Under the pieces are notes generated by a model, which saw only the letters and a program-made list of their open reading frames with translations, was not told the DNA's origin and made no database searches. This document shows, piece by piece, positions 16,753-25,571 of a stretch of 64,000 nt of DNA. Source of the DNA: Aliidongia dinghuensis. Lineage in GTDB: Bacteria > Pseudomonadota > Alphaproteobacteria > ATCC43930 > CGMCC-115725. The first letter of the stretch is position 1; every line of letters starts with the position of its first letter. The position numbers and the translations under genes were made by a program. Location: assembly GCF_014643535.1 (NCBI RefSeq), contig NZ_BMJQ01000014.1, positions 124,001-188,000 of the forward strand, read 5' to 3'.

Positions 16753-17709
16753 ATGGGTCCGACCCTTCGCACCCCGGCCCTTCGCACCCCGGCCCTTCGC
16801 ATCGGCGTCGATCTCGGCGGCACCAAGATCGAGGCCATCGCGTTCGATCCCGCAGGCAGGATGCTGATGCGCCATCGCGTGCCGACCCCGGCGGGCGATG
16901 CCACGGCCCGGATCGCCGCGATTCGTGATCTCGTCGGCCTGGTCGAGGCGCAACTGGGCGCCCGCGGCACGGTCGGCGTCGGCACGCCCGGCGCGCTCTC
17001 GCCGGTCTCGGGCCTCATCCGGAACGCGAACTCGACCTGCTTCAACGGCCAGCCGCTCGACCGCCTGCTGGCCGAAGCGCTCGGCCGTGAGGTGCGCATC
17101 GCCAACGACGCGAATTGCTTCGCGCTCTCCGAGGCGACCGACGGCGCCGGCGCCGGCGTGCCGGTCGTGTTCGGCGTGATCCTCGGCACCGGGGTCGGCG
17201 GCGGCCTCGTGATCGACGGCAAGATCCTGACCGGGCGCCACGCGATCGCCGGCGAGTGGGGCCATAATCCCCTGCCCTGGCCCGAACCCGGCGAGCGCCC
17301 CGGCCCGGCCTGCTACTGCGGCCGGACCGGCTGCACGGAAACCTTCCTGTCCGGCCCCGGCTTTGCCGCCGATCATGCGGCCGTCACGGGCGAGGCGCTC
17401 CTGACCGCCGAGATCGTGGCGCGTGCCGAGGCCGGCGATGGGCCGGCCCGCGCCAGCCTCGAACGCTACATCGATCGCCTCGCCCGCGGCCTCGCCGCCG
17501 TCATCAACCTGGTCGATCCCGACGTCATCGTGCTGGGCGGCGGCCTGTCGAACCTGACAATGCTCTACGAGGCGGTGCCGGCGCGCTGGGGCCGCTACGT
17601 CTTCTCCGACACGGTCGCAACGCGCCTGGTACCGCCGCACCATGGCGATTCGAGCGGCGTGCGCGGCGCCGCCTGGCTCTGGCCCCTCCCTGACCGCGAT
17701 TCGCCCTGA
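16753..17709 (+). CDS. ROK-family sugar kinase
   Basis: About 318 residues; cytoplasmic kinase of the ROK family, probably for glucose, fructose or N-acetyl-sugar. The ATP site is IGVDLGGTKIEAIAFD; FGVILGTGVGGGLVIDG and a HxGH-like EWGHNPLPWP follow. The zinc motif CYCGRTGCTE is present and the C-terminus has VIVLGGGLSN. The start is uncertain: ATG 16753 or 16738. A TTGACA at 16723 coincides with an in-frame TTG. The first codons contain an in-frame 15-bp repeat encoding LRTPA, and the stop lies in a 16-bp repeat. Substrate cannot be told from sequence alone. Confidence 0.9.
   Translation: MGPTLRTPALRTPALRIGVDLGGTKIEAIAFDPAGRMLMRHRVPTPAGDATARIAAIRDLVGLVEAQLGARGTVGVGTPGALSPVSGLIRNANSTCFNGQPLDRLLAEALGREVRIANDANCFALSEATDGAGAGVPVVFGVILGTGVGGGLVIDGKILTGRHAIAGEWGHNPLPWPEPGERPGPACYCGRTGCTETFLSGPGFAADHAAVTGEALLTAEIVARAEAGDGPARASLERYIDRLARGLAAVINLVDPDVIVLGGGLSNLTMLYEAVPARWGRYVFSDTVATRLVPPHHGDSSGVRGAAWLWPLPDRDSP
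16763..16803 (+). repeat. 15-bp tandem repeat at ROK gene 5' end
   Basis: CCCTTCGCACCCCGG is perfectly repeated at 16763 and 16778, followed by a partial third copy at 16793. It is in frame and encodes repeated LRTPA just before the first conserved strand of the kinase. Confidence 0.85.
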
Positions 17710-17735
17710 TCGCGATTCGCCCTGACTGCGATTCG
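17688..17735 (+). repeat. 16-bp tandem repeat across ROK gene stop codon
   Basis: Three 16-bp units of the form CCCTGAYCGCGATTCG begin at 17688, 17704 and 17720. The TGA in the second unit is the ROK stop codon; the 16-bp period shifts the frame so the first unit is read through. Confidence 0.85.
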
Positions 17736-17801
17736 CCGCTGGCGATCGGGATCGAGTTCCGCTAAAACCGCCGGCCCTCGCGTCGTCGGAGATTTGGCAT
17801 C

Positions 17802-19052
17802 ATGGGCTACTGCGGCCTCGATTTCGGCACGTCGAACACGACCCTGGGCGTCGTCGACGGCAACGCGCCGCGCCTCATCGCGCTCGAAGGTGCTGAGACG
17901 ACCCTGCCCAGCGCCATCTTCTTCGGATTCGGCGCCGGCCGGGCCGAGGTCGGCCGCGCGGCGATCGACGCCTATGCCAGGGGTATCGACGGGCGCCTGA
18001 TGCGCTCGCTCAAATCCGTGCTCGGCACCGACCTCATCGATCAGGACACGCTGCTCGACCGGAACCGCATCGGCTTTCGCGCCGTGCTGCAGCGGCTGCT
18101 GAGCGAGATCCGGGCACGGGCCGAAGAGGCCGCCGGCCACCCGCTCGATGCCGTCGTCCATGGCCGGCCGGTGCATTTCGTCGACGGCGACGATGCCGCC
18201 GACCGGCGCGCGGAAGACGCACTGGCCGAAATCGCGCGCGCGATCGGCTTCCGCCATGTCTCGTTCCAGTTCGAGCCGATCGCGGCGGCACTCGATTACG
18301 AGCAGCGGGTCGAGCACGAGGAAGTGGCGCTCATCGCCGACATCGGCGGCGGCACGTCGGATTTCTCGATCGTACGGCTGGGGCCGGACCGCCGGCGCGC
18401 GGCCGACCGGGCCGCCGACATCCTGGCCAACGACGGCATCCGCGTCGGCGGCACCGATTTCGACCGGCTCCTGTCGCTGAAGAGCGCCATGCCGCATCTG
18501 GGCTACCAGTCGCCGATGAAGCGGCCCGGCTTGCTGGCGCCCAACGGCTATTTCACCGACCTTTCGACCTGGTCCAAGATCAACTTCCTCTACACGCCCA
18601 AGGTCATGGCCGAGATTCGCCAGGTCCAGCGCGAATCGGCCCGGCCGGAGCTGATCGCGCGGCTCCATCACGTGCTGGAGGAGCACCTGGGCCACCGCCT
18701 GGCGATGACGGTCGAGCGCGGCAAGATCGGCCTCAGCGACCAGGCGGCGTTCGACCTGCCGCTCGGCTGGATCGAGCCGGGCCTGGCGGCCGGCTTCGCC
18801 CGTCCGGCGTTCGAGGCCGCGACCGACGAGCTCTGCCGCAGCATCGCCGGCATGATCCGCCGATGCCTCGCCGACGCCGGGCTCGGACCCGAGCGGATCG
18901 ACGCAGTGTTCCTCACCGGCGGCTCGACCCTGTTGCCCAACGTCCGCCGCGCCATCCTGGACGAGTTGCCAGAGAGCCGGGTGGTCGAAGGCGACAAGTT
19001 CGGCTCCGTCGGCCTCGGGCTCACGATCGAAGCCATGCTCCGGTACAATTGA
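17802..19052 (+). CDS. yegD: Hsp70-family protein, YegD type
   Basis: 416-residue actin/Hsp70-fold ATPase without the DnaK substrate-binding domain, as in E. coli YegD. Phosphate 1 motif GLDFGTSNTTLGVVDG is at the N-terminus; the phosphate 2 motif ADIGGGTSDFSIVRL lies near residue 184; the adenosine motif is FLTGGSTLLPNVRRAI. The molecular role of YegD proteins is not established. It is separated from the ROK kinase by 92 bp and from the chemoreceptor by 120 bp, in which I see no clear element. Confidence 0.9.
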   Translation: MGYCGLDFGTSNTTLGVVDGNAPRLIALEGAETTLPSAIFFGFGAGRAEVGRAAIDAYARGIDGRLMRSLKSVLGTDLIDQDTLLDRNRIGFRAVLQRLLSEIRARAEEAAGHPLDAVVHGRPVHFVDGDDAADRRAEDALAEIARAIGFRHVSFQFEPIAAALDYEQRVEHEEVALIADIGGGTSDFSIVRLGPDRRRAADRAADILANDGIRVGGTDFDRLLSLKSAMPHLGYQSPMKRPGLLAPNGYFTDLSTWSKINFLYTPKVMAEIRQVQRESARPELIARLHHVLEEHLGHRLAMTVERGKIGLSDQAAFDLPLGWIEPGLAAGFARPAFEAATDELCRSIAGMIRRCLADAGLGPERIDAVFLTGGSTLLPNVRRAILDELPESRVVEGDKFGSVGLGLTIEAMLRYN

Positions 19053-19172
19053 GCGATCGTTCAAACGTAGTTAACGCCTCCCCGGGCAAGTTCGGATCGG
19101 TGACCGCTAAAGCGCGTCCTCACGAGGCAGCTCAACGCAGCCGTCGAGCCGCGAACAAGGGGCAGGCAGATC

Positions 19173-20864
19173 ATGCGCGCATTGGAGAACTGGTCGCTTT
19201 CCCGCAAGCTGGCTCTGCCGGCAGCGCTCGTCATCCTGGTCACGCTCGGCATCGTCGCCTACGCCAGCCACGCCATGAGCGGGCTGGCGCTGCAGCTGAA
19301 AGACATGACCGACCGGAAAGCGGTCGTACTGGAGCGGGCGCTCGAGGCGGAGAGCGTCTTCAACAGCGCCGCGGTCAGCGAAAAGAACGTCATCCTGTCG
19401 ACCGACGAGAAGACGGCGCGCAACCACGTCAAGCTCTACGATGACGCCTCGGCCAAGACGCTCGATCTCTTGGACCAGCTCGACGCGCTGAAGCCCTCGC
19501 CCGATCAGGCGCAGCTGGTCGCGACATTCCGTAGGGCTGCGCTCGAACGCCGCGACATCAGCCACAAGGTGTTCGAGCTGGCCGCCGCCGGCAAGACGCA
19601 GGAGGCGTTCACGCTCTCGAGCCAGGAGGCGGCAAAGAAGCGGCGCGAGGCGATCACCGCGGTGGATCAGCTGATCGTCGGCCTGCGCACGGATCTGAAG
19701 TCGGCGCGCGAGAGCGCCGATGCCGAGGCGAACGCTGCACAAGATTGGCTGATCCTGGGCAGTGCCGCCGGCCTCGTGATCGCGTTCGGCCTCGGCGCCG
19801 CGATCACCATCGGCACGGTGACCCGCCCCTTGCGCCAGCTGACGCGCCTGACGCAGCAGCTGGCCGACGGCGATCTCGACATGACGGTGCCCGAGACGAC
19901 GCGTCGGGATGAGATCGGCCACATGGCGGCGGCGCTCGCGATCTTCCAGGCGAACGCCCGCGAAGCGCAGCGGCTCACCGAGGCGATGGGCGAGGCCGCA
20001 GCGGCCAAGGAAGAGCGGCGCCACCAGATCGAGACGGAAATCCGGGATTTCGACAAAACCGTGGGCGGGGCGCTCGAGCAGCTCTCGTCCTCCGTGGCAG
20101 CACTCAATACGACGGCGGCGGAGATGACGGATACCGCCGGCGACACCAGCCGGCAGGCGAGCACGGTCGCGGCGGCGTCCCAGCAGACATCGGCCAATGT
20201 CGAAACCATCGCCGCCGCGGCGGAGGAACTGAGCGCCTCGGTCCAGGAGATCGCGCGCCAGACGAGCCACGCGGCGGGCATCATCGCGGGCGCCGTGCAG
20301 GAAACCGCCCATACCGACGAGACGGTGCGCGGCCTCGCCGACGCCGCGCTCAAGATCGGCGACGTCGTCAAGCTCATCAACGACATCGCGAGCCAGACCA
20401 ACCTCCTGGCCTTGAACGCGACGATCGAGGCGGCACGCGCCGGCGAGGCCGGCAAGGGCTTCACCGTGGTGGCGTCGGAGGTCAAGTCGCTCGCCAACCA
20501 GACGGCGCGGGCGACCGAGGATATCGCGGCCCAAGTCGATGCAATCCGCAGCGTGGCGCAGGAGGCGATCGCGGCCATCGAGCGGATCGGCGGCACGATC
20601 CGCGAGGTGCACGAGGTCGCGACCGCAATCGCCGCCGTCGCCGAGCAGCAGCAGGCGAGCACGCGCGAGATCAGCCGCAACACCGCCGAGGCGGCCCGCG
20701 GCACGCGGGAGGTCTCCGGCACGATCGACCGGGTCAGCGGCGGCGCCGATCATACCCAGACCGCCGCCAGCCAAGTGCAGGCCGCCGCCGCGTCGCTCGG
20801 CCGTGAGGCCGACACGCTCCGCGCCTCGGTTGGCGCCTTCGTCGACCGGCTGCGGGTCGTCTAG
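19173..20864 (+). CDS. Methyl-accepting chemotaxis protein
   Basis: 563-residue inner-membrane chemoreceptor. TM1 is at about residues 13-32, a periplasmic helical domain of about 150 residues follows (four-helix-bundle type by spacing), and TM2 at about 190-210 leads into a HAMP domain (TVTRPLRQLTRLTQQLADGD). The cytoplasmic signalling hairpin tip reads SQTNLLALNATIEAARAGEA and is followed by FTVVASEVKSLANQTARAT. No C-terminal CheR-tethering pentapeptide is visible. No che genes are nearby, so it is an orphan receptor of unknown ligand. Its stop overlaps by 4 bp the convergent DUF1089 gene. Confidence 0.93.
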   Translation: MRALENWSLSRKLALPAALVILVTLGIVAYASHAMSGLALQLKDMTDRKAVVLERALEAESVFNSAAVSEKNVILSTDEKTARNHVKLYDDASAKTLDLLDQLDALKPSPDQAQLVATFRRAALERRDISHKVFELAAAGKTQEAFTLSSQEAAKKRREAITAVDQLIVGLRTDLKSARESADAEANAAQDWLILGSAAGLVIAFGLGAAITIGTVTRPLRQLTRLTQQLADGDLDMTVPETTRRDEIGHMAAALAIFQANAREAQRLTEAMGEAAAAKEERRHQIETEIRDFDKTVGGALEQLSSSVAALNTTAAEMTDTAGDTSRQASTVAAASQQTSANVETIAAAAEELSASVQEIARQTSHAAGIIAGAVQETAHTDETVRGLADAALKIGDVVKLINDIASQTNLLALNATIEAARAGEAGKGFTVVASEVKSLANQTARATEDIAAQVDAIRSVAQEAIAAIERIGGTIREVHEVATAIAAVAEQQQASTREISRNTAEAARGTREVSGTIDRVSGGADHTQTAASQVQAAAASLGREADTLRASVGAFVDRLRVV

Positions 20865-21448
20865 CCGCGCGCCGAGCGCCGGCGCCAGATGCCGGGATAG
20901 TCCAGCACCAGCCCCTCGCCGTCGACGGTGAGATCGGCGGTGAAGCCGCTCGCAAGGCTGCGATAGCGGAAGCGGCGCGGCGCGTCGGGCACGTCGAGCA
21001 GGGTATAGTCCTGCGCCGACGGCTCGACCGTCAGTTCCGGCACGCGGATGTAGGCGACCTGGATTGCCTGCGGCCGGCCCGGCTCGAAGGAGAGCCGGCG
21101 GATCGGCAGCGTGTTGGTGAACGGCGACGCCATGATGTCGATGTCGACGCAAGCGGAAAGATCCGGCCGGCTCCAGCCGTCAACCGACCAGCGCCCGTCC
21201 GCCGAGCGTTCGACGGCCAGCGGCTTCGTCGCCCCGTCGCGCTCGACGACGAGCCGGGCCCGTCGGAAGCCCCACCCCCCGTCGAGCTCGACCTCGTAGG
21301 AGATGCGCAACGGGTCGGGCCCGAGCTGCACCAGCACGAGCCCGCTCGCAGTAATCGCCTCGGCCCCAGTCTCGAGCGACGAGTACTCCAGCGACAGATG
21401 CTCGAGACCGGTTCGATCAAGCCATTCCCAGACGATGTCCTCTGGCAT
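20861..21448 (-). CDS. Putative glycolipid-binding protein (DUF1089)
   Basis: 195-residue protein with the features of the putative glycolipid-binding family: an early WEWLDRTGLEHLSL strand, ISYEVELDGGWGFRRARL, the DGRWSVDGW turn, CVDIDIMASPFTNTLPIRRL and a late RYRSLASGFTADLTVDGEG. The fold is a beta-barrel-like single domain with no signal peptide, so it is cytoplasmic. It lies 3 nt downstream of the VOC gene and is its operon partner. Function is not known beyond the family name. Confidence 0.8.
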   Translation of the reverse strand: MPEDIVWEWLDRTGLEHLSLEYSSLETGAEAITASGLVLVQLGPDPLRISYEVELDGGWGFRRARLVVERDGATKPLAVERSADGRWSVDGWSRPDLSACVDIDIMASPFTNTLPIRRLSFEPGRPQAIQVAYIRVPELTVEPSAQDYTLLDVPDAPRRFRYRSLASGFTADLTVDGEGLVLDYPGIWRRRSARG

Positions 21449-21451
21449 CGC

Positions 21452-21826
21452 TCACTCCGGCTGGCTGCAATAGGCCTCGATCCTATAGCCATCCGGATCG
21501 ATCGCGAAGGCGGCGTAGTAATCGTCGCCGTAATTCGGACGCAAGCCGGGTGCGCCATGGTCGCGTCCGCCGCCGGCGAGGGCTGCGGCATGGAACGCGT
21601 CGACCGCGGCCCGGCTCGGCGCCTTGAAGCAGAAATGCAAGCCCGAGCGCTCGTCCGCCGATACCGGCTGATCGGTCGCGATCAGGATCAGCACGCTCTC
21701 GGTGCCATAGCTGAATTCCCTGTCGTCGCCGAACCGGGTCGGAATGCCGAGCGCGCCGAGGGCTGGGTCATAGAAACGCCGGGACGTCGGGATATGCCGG
21801 ACGCCGATGGAAACATGGTCGAACAT
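21452..21826 (-). CDS. VOC-family (glyoxalase/dioxygenase fold) protein
   Basis: 124-residue single-module vicinal-oxygen-chelate protein, starting MFDHVSIGVRHIPTSRRFYD with the metal-ligand His4. GLHFCFKAPSRAAVDAF supplies the second His and IDPDGYRIEAYC the acidic ligand. Substrate is unknown. It is the first gene of a two-gene operon with DUF1089, divergent from a WYL regulator that probably controls it. The 179-bp divergent gap should hold both promoters, although I see no convincing hexamers. Confidence 0.88.
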   Translation of the reverse strand: MFDHVSIGVRHIPTSRRFYDPALGALGIPTRFGDDREFSYGTESVLILIATDQPVSADERSGLHFCFKAPSRAAVDAFHAAALAGGGRDHGAPGLRPNYGDDYYAAFAIDPDGYRIEAYCSQPE

Positions 21827-22005
21827 GGGTGCCTCGCTTGCTCGAAAGCGGCCCGCCGATCGGGCCGTGGCTTGGAGACTAACCGGCCGCTCCTGACACC
21901 GTATTGTCAGGTAGGATCTGCCGATTTTCGTGCCGCCGCTGACGTTCTAAAGTGCGGCCTGTCACTCTCGCGTCGCCGCCGGCGGCTCCATGGAGACTTC
22001 CCCGC

Positions 22006-23040
22006 ATGACGCGGATCGAACGCGCCTTCGCCATCCTGCTGCTGCTGAGCGACGGCAGCACGGTCACGGCCACCGAGCTCGCCCGCCGTTTCGAGGTCTC
22101 GGTGCGCACGATCTATCGCGACGTCGAGATGCTGAGCGAGACCGGCGTGCCGGTCTATGCCGAGCGCGGCTCCCAGGGCGGTTATCGCCTGCTTGAGGGC
22201 TATTTCCTGCCGCCCGTCACCTTCACCCGCGCCGAGACGGTCGCGATGCTGCTGAGCCTGGCGCTCGCGCGCGGCCTCAAGGTGCCGCCGTTCGCCGCCG
22301 AATTGGAGAGCGCCGAGCGCAAGCTGGTGGCGGCTTTGCCTCAGCGCCTGAAGCCGCTTCTGGCGGAGACCCGGCGCCTCATCGGCTTCGAGCGCCCGGC
22401 GATCGACGCGTTCCATCCGGAATGGCCGGGTGCGGCGGACGGCACGCCGGCGGCCGACGCGGCCGAGGCGCGCGCCGTCGAGATCTTCCTCAAGGCCGTG
22501 CTCGACGGCACGCGTGTCCGCTTCGTCTATCGCACGCCCCATGCGCACGGCGACCGGGAGACCGAGGCGCAGCCGCAGGGCCTGCTGTGGGACCGCGACC
22601 GCTGGTACCTGATCGGCATCAAGCTCGACAGCCGCAACCGGCCGCCGGCCGAGGCGCAGCGCTTCTGGCGGGCCGACCGAGTGGTCGAGATCGAGCCTTC
22701 GACGTTCCGCAGCCCGCCGCTGCCGTTCGACGTGCGCGACCATGTCGGCGGCCTCTGGCTCGCCCGTGCCATGGCGCGCTGGAACGGGCCCGACGCGGTC
22801 CGCATCCGCATGCCGCAGGCCAAGGCCGAGCGCTTGAGGAAAGACTGGTATTTCCGCTTCGCCGATTACCAGCCCGACGGCGAGGGCCATGTGATCATGA
22901 GCTATGGCGAGGGCGATCCGGCGCTGGCCTTCGAACTCGTGCGCTGGCTCGGCCCCGAGGCGGAACTGCTGTCGCCCAAACCCTGGCGCGACCAGCTCCG
23001 CGCCGAGCTCACGGCGATGGTGGCGAAGCTGTCAGCCTAG
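22006..23040 (+). CDS. YafY-type transcriptional regulator (HTH + WYL)
   Basis: 344-residue DeoR-like regulator. Residues 1-60 form the winged helix-turn-helix (TVTATELARRFEVSVRTIYRDVEML, GGYRLLEGY); a WYL ligand-sensing domain follows at about 140-250 (the WYL-like core reads WDRDRWYLIGIKLD), and a WCX C-terminal domain ends the chain. The ATG at 22006 is chosen because it directly precedes the HTH; the frame is open upstream to 21952. It diverges from the VOC/DUF1089 operon. Its stop shares a CTAG with the stop of the convergent gene at 23037. Confidence 0.92.
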   Translation: MTRIERAFAILLLLSDGSTVTATELARRFEVSVRTIYRDVEMLSETGVPVYAERGSQGGYRLLEGYFLPPVTFTRAETVAMLLSLALARGLKVPPFAAELESAERKLVAALPQRLKPLLAETRRLIGFERPAIDAFHPEWPGAADGTPAADAAEARAVEIFLKAVLDGTRVRFVYRTPHAHGDRETEAQPQGLLWDRDRWYLIGIKLDSRNRPPAEAQRFWRADRVVEIEPSTFRSPPLPFDVRDHVGGLWLARAMARWNGPDAVRIRMPQAKAERLRKDWYFRFADYQPDGEGHVIMSYGEGDPALAFELVRWLGPEAELLSPKPWRDQLRAELTAMVAKLSA

Positions 23041-24263
23041 CTCTCGCTCGGCAGATGGCGGAGCACGACGGCAGCCCGCGTGCCGTCCGCCTGATCCACG
23101 GTCAAGCGAACGAGCGTGCCGCTGCGCATGCCGCGGATGACCTGGTCCGGCGCCAGATCCGCCGCGAAGCTGTCGCCCGAGACCCTGGCGTCGAGCGTCT
23201 TGAAGCCAGGCCTGGTCTTGCCGTTGGCGCCGGCACCCCAGCCGTAGGTGAGCACCCCGTGATCGCCCGCCGGCAATTCCAGATAGATCGCCTGCCCTTG
23301 GCTGCTATAGCCGAACCAGGCGTCGCCGTGCGGCCTGACGCCCATCTGGGCCAGTGCCAGCGGGATCTCGTCTGCACCGCAATGGAACTCGCCGGGCTTC
23401 GGCGCCAAGTCCGCAGCCAGGAACAGGTTCATGCAGCTCGCGTAAGCGTCGAAATCGGGCGTGTCCGCCCCCGCGGTGCCGCGCACGCCGCTCGTCTCGT
23501 CGATCAGCAGGAACGGCAGGCCGCCGCGCCGACTCAGGATGTCCCTGGCCGCCGGGCCGCGCACATGCGGCACCTGTTCGTCATCCGTCGGGAAGAAAAC
23601 GAACAGCCGCTCGGTTTCCAGGTGCTCCAACTGGTCCCAGGTGTAGTTCAGGATCACCTGGGCCCAGTCGTCGGTAGGAAGGGGCGTGATGTTGCGTGGG
23701 TATCCCGCCCATTTGATGCCGGTGTTTGGCGCGAAGGCGACGATGGCATAGAGGCCGCTGATCTTCTTGCCCGCTTCGAGCGACAGGGCGCCGCCCACGT
23801 CCTGGCCGGCAAGAATGATCCGCCGATAGCCTTTCGCCCTGGCGGATTCGACCTGCTGCGCAAGCTGCGCGACCACGCGGTCGACCTCGGGCCACCCGCC
23901 GAGACCGCCGGTCAGCCGGCTATTGCGCTGCAGGCGGATGACATCCCAGCCGAGTGCCGCCAACCCCTCCATCGCCCGGATCGGCGGCACGGTCGTGCCG
24001 ATGTGGTTCCAGGGATCAGGATGGTTCCAGATGATCAGGCCTTGCGCAAAATTCGCGCCGAGCAGCGGATAGTCCGGTAGCGCATCCTCGACCCAATAGC
24101 TGGTGTCCGACGTCACGGCGGGCCGTTTGCCGATCACGGTGATATCTTCGGTTGCTGGGGCAGGCTTGGCGGCGGGCGCATTCGACGACGGTTCCGCCGC
24201 CAGCGCCGGCATCGCGGCCACGACCGCCACCGCAACGATCAACCATCGCCATGACGTGCGCAT
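23037..24263 (-). CDS. Secreted alpha/beta-hydrolase-like protein, copy 1 (Asp at nucleophile position)
   Basis: 408-residue exported protein: signal peptide MRTSWRWLIVAVAVVAAMPA ending ALA, then a Pro/Ala linker and DITVIGKRP. The alpha/beta-hydrolase-type core has LIIWNHPDPWNHIG, LAALGWDVIRLQRN and RRIILAGQDVGGAL. The nucleophile elbow G-x-Nuc-x-G reads G153-Q-D155-V-G157, so Ser is replaced by Asp. A later FFPTDDEQVPHVRG and GEFHCGADEIP segment could supply an acid and His. The downstream gene is a clear paralogue, 35 nt from it in copy order. Substrate and activity are unknown; Asp could be a real nucleophile, as in haloalkane dehalogenases, or a sign of lost activity. Confidence 0.8.
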   Translation of the reverse strand: MRTSWRWLIVAVAVVAAMPALAAEPSSNAPAAKPAPATEDITVIGKRPAVTSDTSYWVEDALPDYPLLGANFAQGLIIWNHPDPWNHIGTTVPPIRAMEGLAALGWDVIRLQRNSRLTGGLGGWPEVDRVVAQLAQQVESARAKGYRRIILAGQDVGGALSLEAGKKISGLYAIVAFAPNTGIKWAGYPRNITPLPTDDWAQVILNYTWDQLEHLETERLFVFFPTDDEQVPHVRGPAARDILSRRGGLPFLLIDETSGVRGTAGADTPDFDAYASCMNLFLAADLAPKPGEFHCGADEIPLALAQMGVRPHGDAWFGYSSQGQAIYLELPAGDHGVLTYGWGAGANGKTRPGFKTLDARVSGDSFAADLAPDQVIRGMRSGTLVRLTVDQADGTRAAVVLRHLPSES

Positions 24264-24298
24264 TGGAGACCTCCCGCGTGGCATCGGTTTCCTGCGGA

Positions 24299-25423
24299 TC
24301 AGCTGTTGCCGGCCAGGCGATGCAGCAGCACGGACGAGCGCGTGCCGTCGGGCAGGTCGACGGTCAGGCGCAGCTCGTTGTCCTGCTTCAGCCCGCGGAC
24401 GGTCAGGTCCTTGTTGAGGTCGAAGGTGAAGCCGGCGCCCGTCGGCTTCGGCTCGTAGCCCTTCACGGCCGGCTTGCCGCGGCCGTCGGCGCCGTAGCCC
24501 GAGCCATAGAGGATCGGTCCGCCGCCGGCCGGCAGCTCGACATAGGTCTCGAGCCCACGGTTGCTGTAGCCGAACCAGGCATCGCCGCCGTGCGGCTTCG
24601 CTCCCATGCGCGCAAGCGCCGCCGGCACCTCGTCGGTGCCGCAATGAAACTCGCCGGCGTGCGGGGTGGCGTCGGGCGCCAGGAAATACGCCATGCAGGT
24701 GGTATAGGTGGCGAACGCCAGACTGTCGGCACCAGCCGTGCCGCGCACGCCGCTCTCCTCGTCCACCAGCACGAACGACAGGTCCGAACGGGCGGCGAGG
24801 ATCTCGCGCGCGCCGGCGCCGCGCGGCTGCGGTACCTGCTCATCCGCATTGGGAAACAGCACGACGATGCGCTTGGCATGCGCCTCCCGGAGCTGGCTCC
24901 AGGTCCGGTCGATCGAGGCGGCGCCGTCGCCGGTGTTGGGCGCGAGGGCAACGACCGCGTAGAGGTCGCCGACGGTCTTGGCCGTCTCGAGTGCCAGCGC
25001 GCCGCCGAACCCCTGGCCGGCGAGGATGATCCGCTGATAGCCGGCCGTGCGGGCCGCCGCCACCTCCTGCGTCAGCGCGTCGCGCGCCTCGGCGAGGCGG
25101 TTCTCCCAGGACGGCTGCAGGCGCGGGTTGCGCTGCAGGCGGATCACGTCCCAGCCGAGGGCGGAGAGCCCGCCGACCGGCTTGCCGGTCGAGAGGGCCG
25201 CCCCCTGACCGTTGGCGGCGGCCGGATGGTTCCAGATCACCAGCCCCTTGGCGAATTGCGGGCCGAGCGGCGGGAACTCGGCGAAACCATTCTCGAACCA
25301 GATATTGGCGCCGGGCTGCGGCGGGCGCTGGCCGGTGACGATGATGTCCTCGTTGAGCGTGGCGGCCCGGCCGATGCCGGACATGGCGACAAGAAGGGCG
25401 AGAAGCGGCAGGAAGCGTCGCAT
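24299..25423 (-). CDS. Secreted alpha/beta-hydrolase-like protein, copy 2 (Gly at nucleophile position)
   Basis: 374-residue paralogue of the adjacent downstream gene. Signal peptide MRRFLPLLALLVAMSGIGRA is followed by EDIIVTGQRPPQPG. Shared blocks: LVIWNHPAAANGQG, GLSALGWDVIRLQRNPRL, QRIILAGQGFGGALALE, EESGVRGTAGADS and GEFHCGTDEVPAALARMGAKP. Here the elbow reads G136-Q-G138-F-G140, so no nucleophile is possible at that site. A GTG at 25429 could add two residues. It lies upstream in the pair and the two are probably co-transcribed. It may be a binding protein derived from a hydrolase. Confidence 0.8.
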   Translation of the reverse strand: MRRFLPLLALLVAMSGIGRAATLNEDIIVTGQRPPQPGANIWFENGFAEFPPLGPQFAKGLVIWNHPAAANGQGAALSTGKPVGGLSALGWDVIRLQRNPRLQPSWENRLAEARDALTQEVAAARTAGYQRIILAGQGFGGALALETAKTVGDLYAVVALAPNTGDGAASIDRTWSQLREAHAKRIVVLFPNADEQVPQPRGAGAREILAARSDLSFVLVDEESGVRGTAGADSLAFATYTTCMAYFLAPDATPHAGEFHCGTDEVPAALARMGAKPHGGDAWFGYSNRGLETYVELPAGGGPILYGSGYGADGRGKPAVKGYEPKPTGAGFTFDLNKDLTVRGLKQDNELRLTVDLPDGTRSSVLLHRLAGNS

Positions 25424-25571
25424 CGGCACACCCGTTCCGTGGAGAGGGGAGAGGCGCTATCGTCTGAGTTGACGCGCCCACTGTGCCAAAATCGCCGCCC
25501 ACGCGCCAGGGCGCGCAACCTCGTCGCGACGAAAATTCAACGGATGGTTGGGCCGAAAGCCGCCCGGAATC

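Noticed and set aside
25521..25532. TCGTCGCGACGA as a terminator after eipB
   Set aside because: Perfect palindrome with no loop and no downstream T-run on the eipB strand; could be chance in GC-rich DNA.
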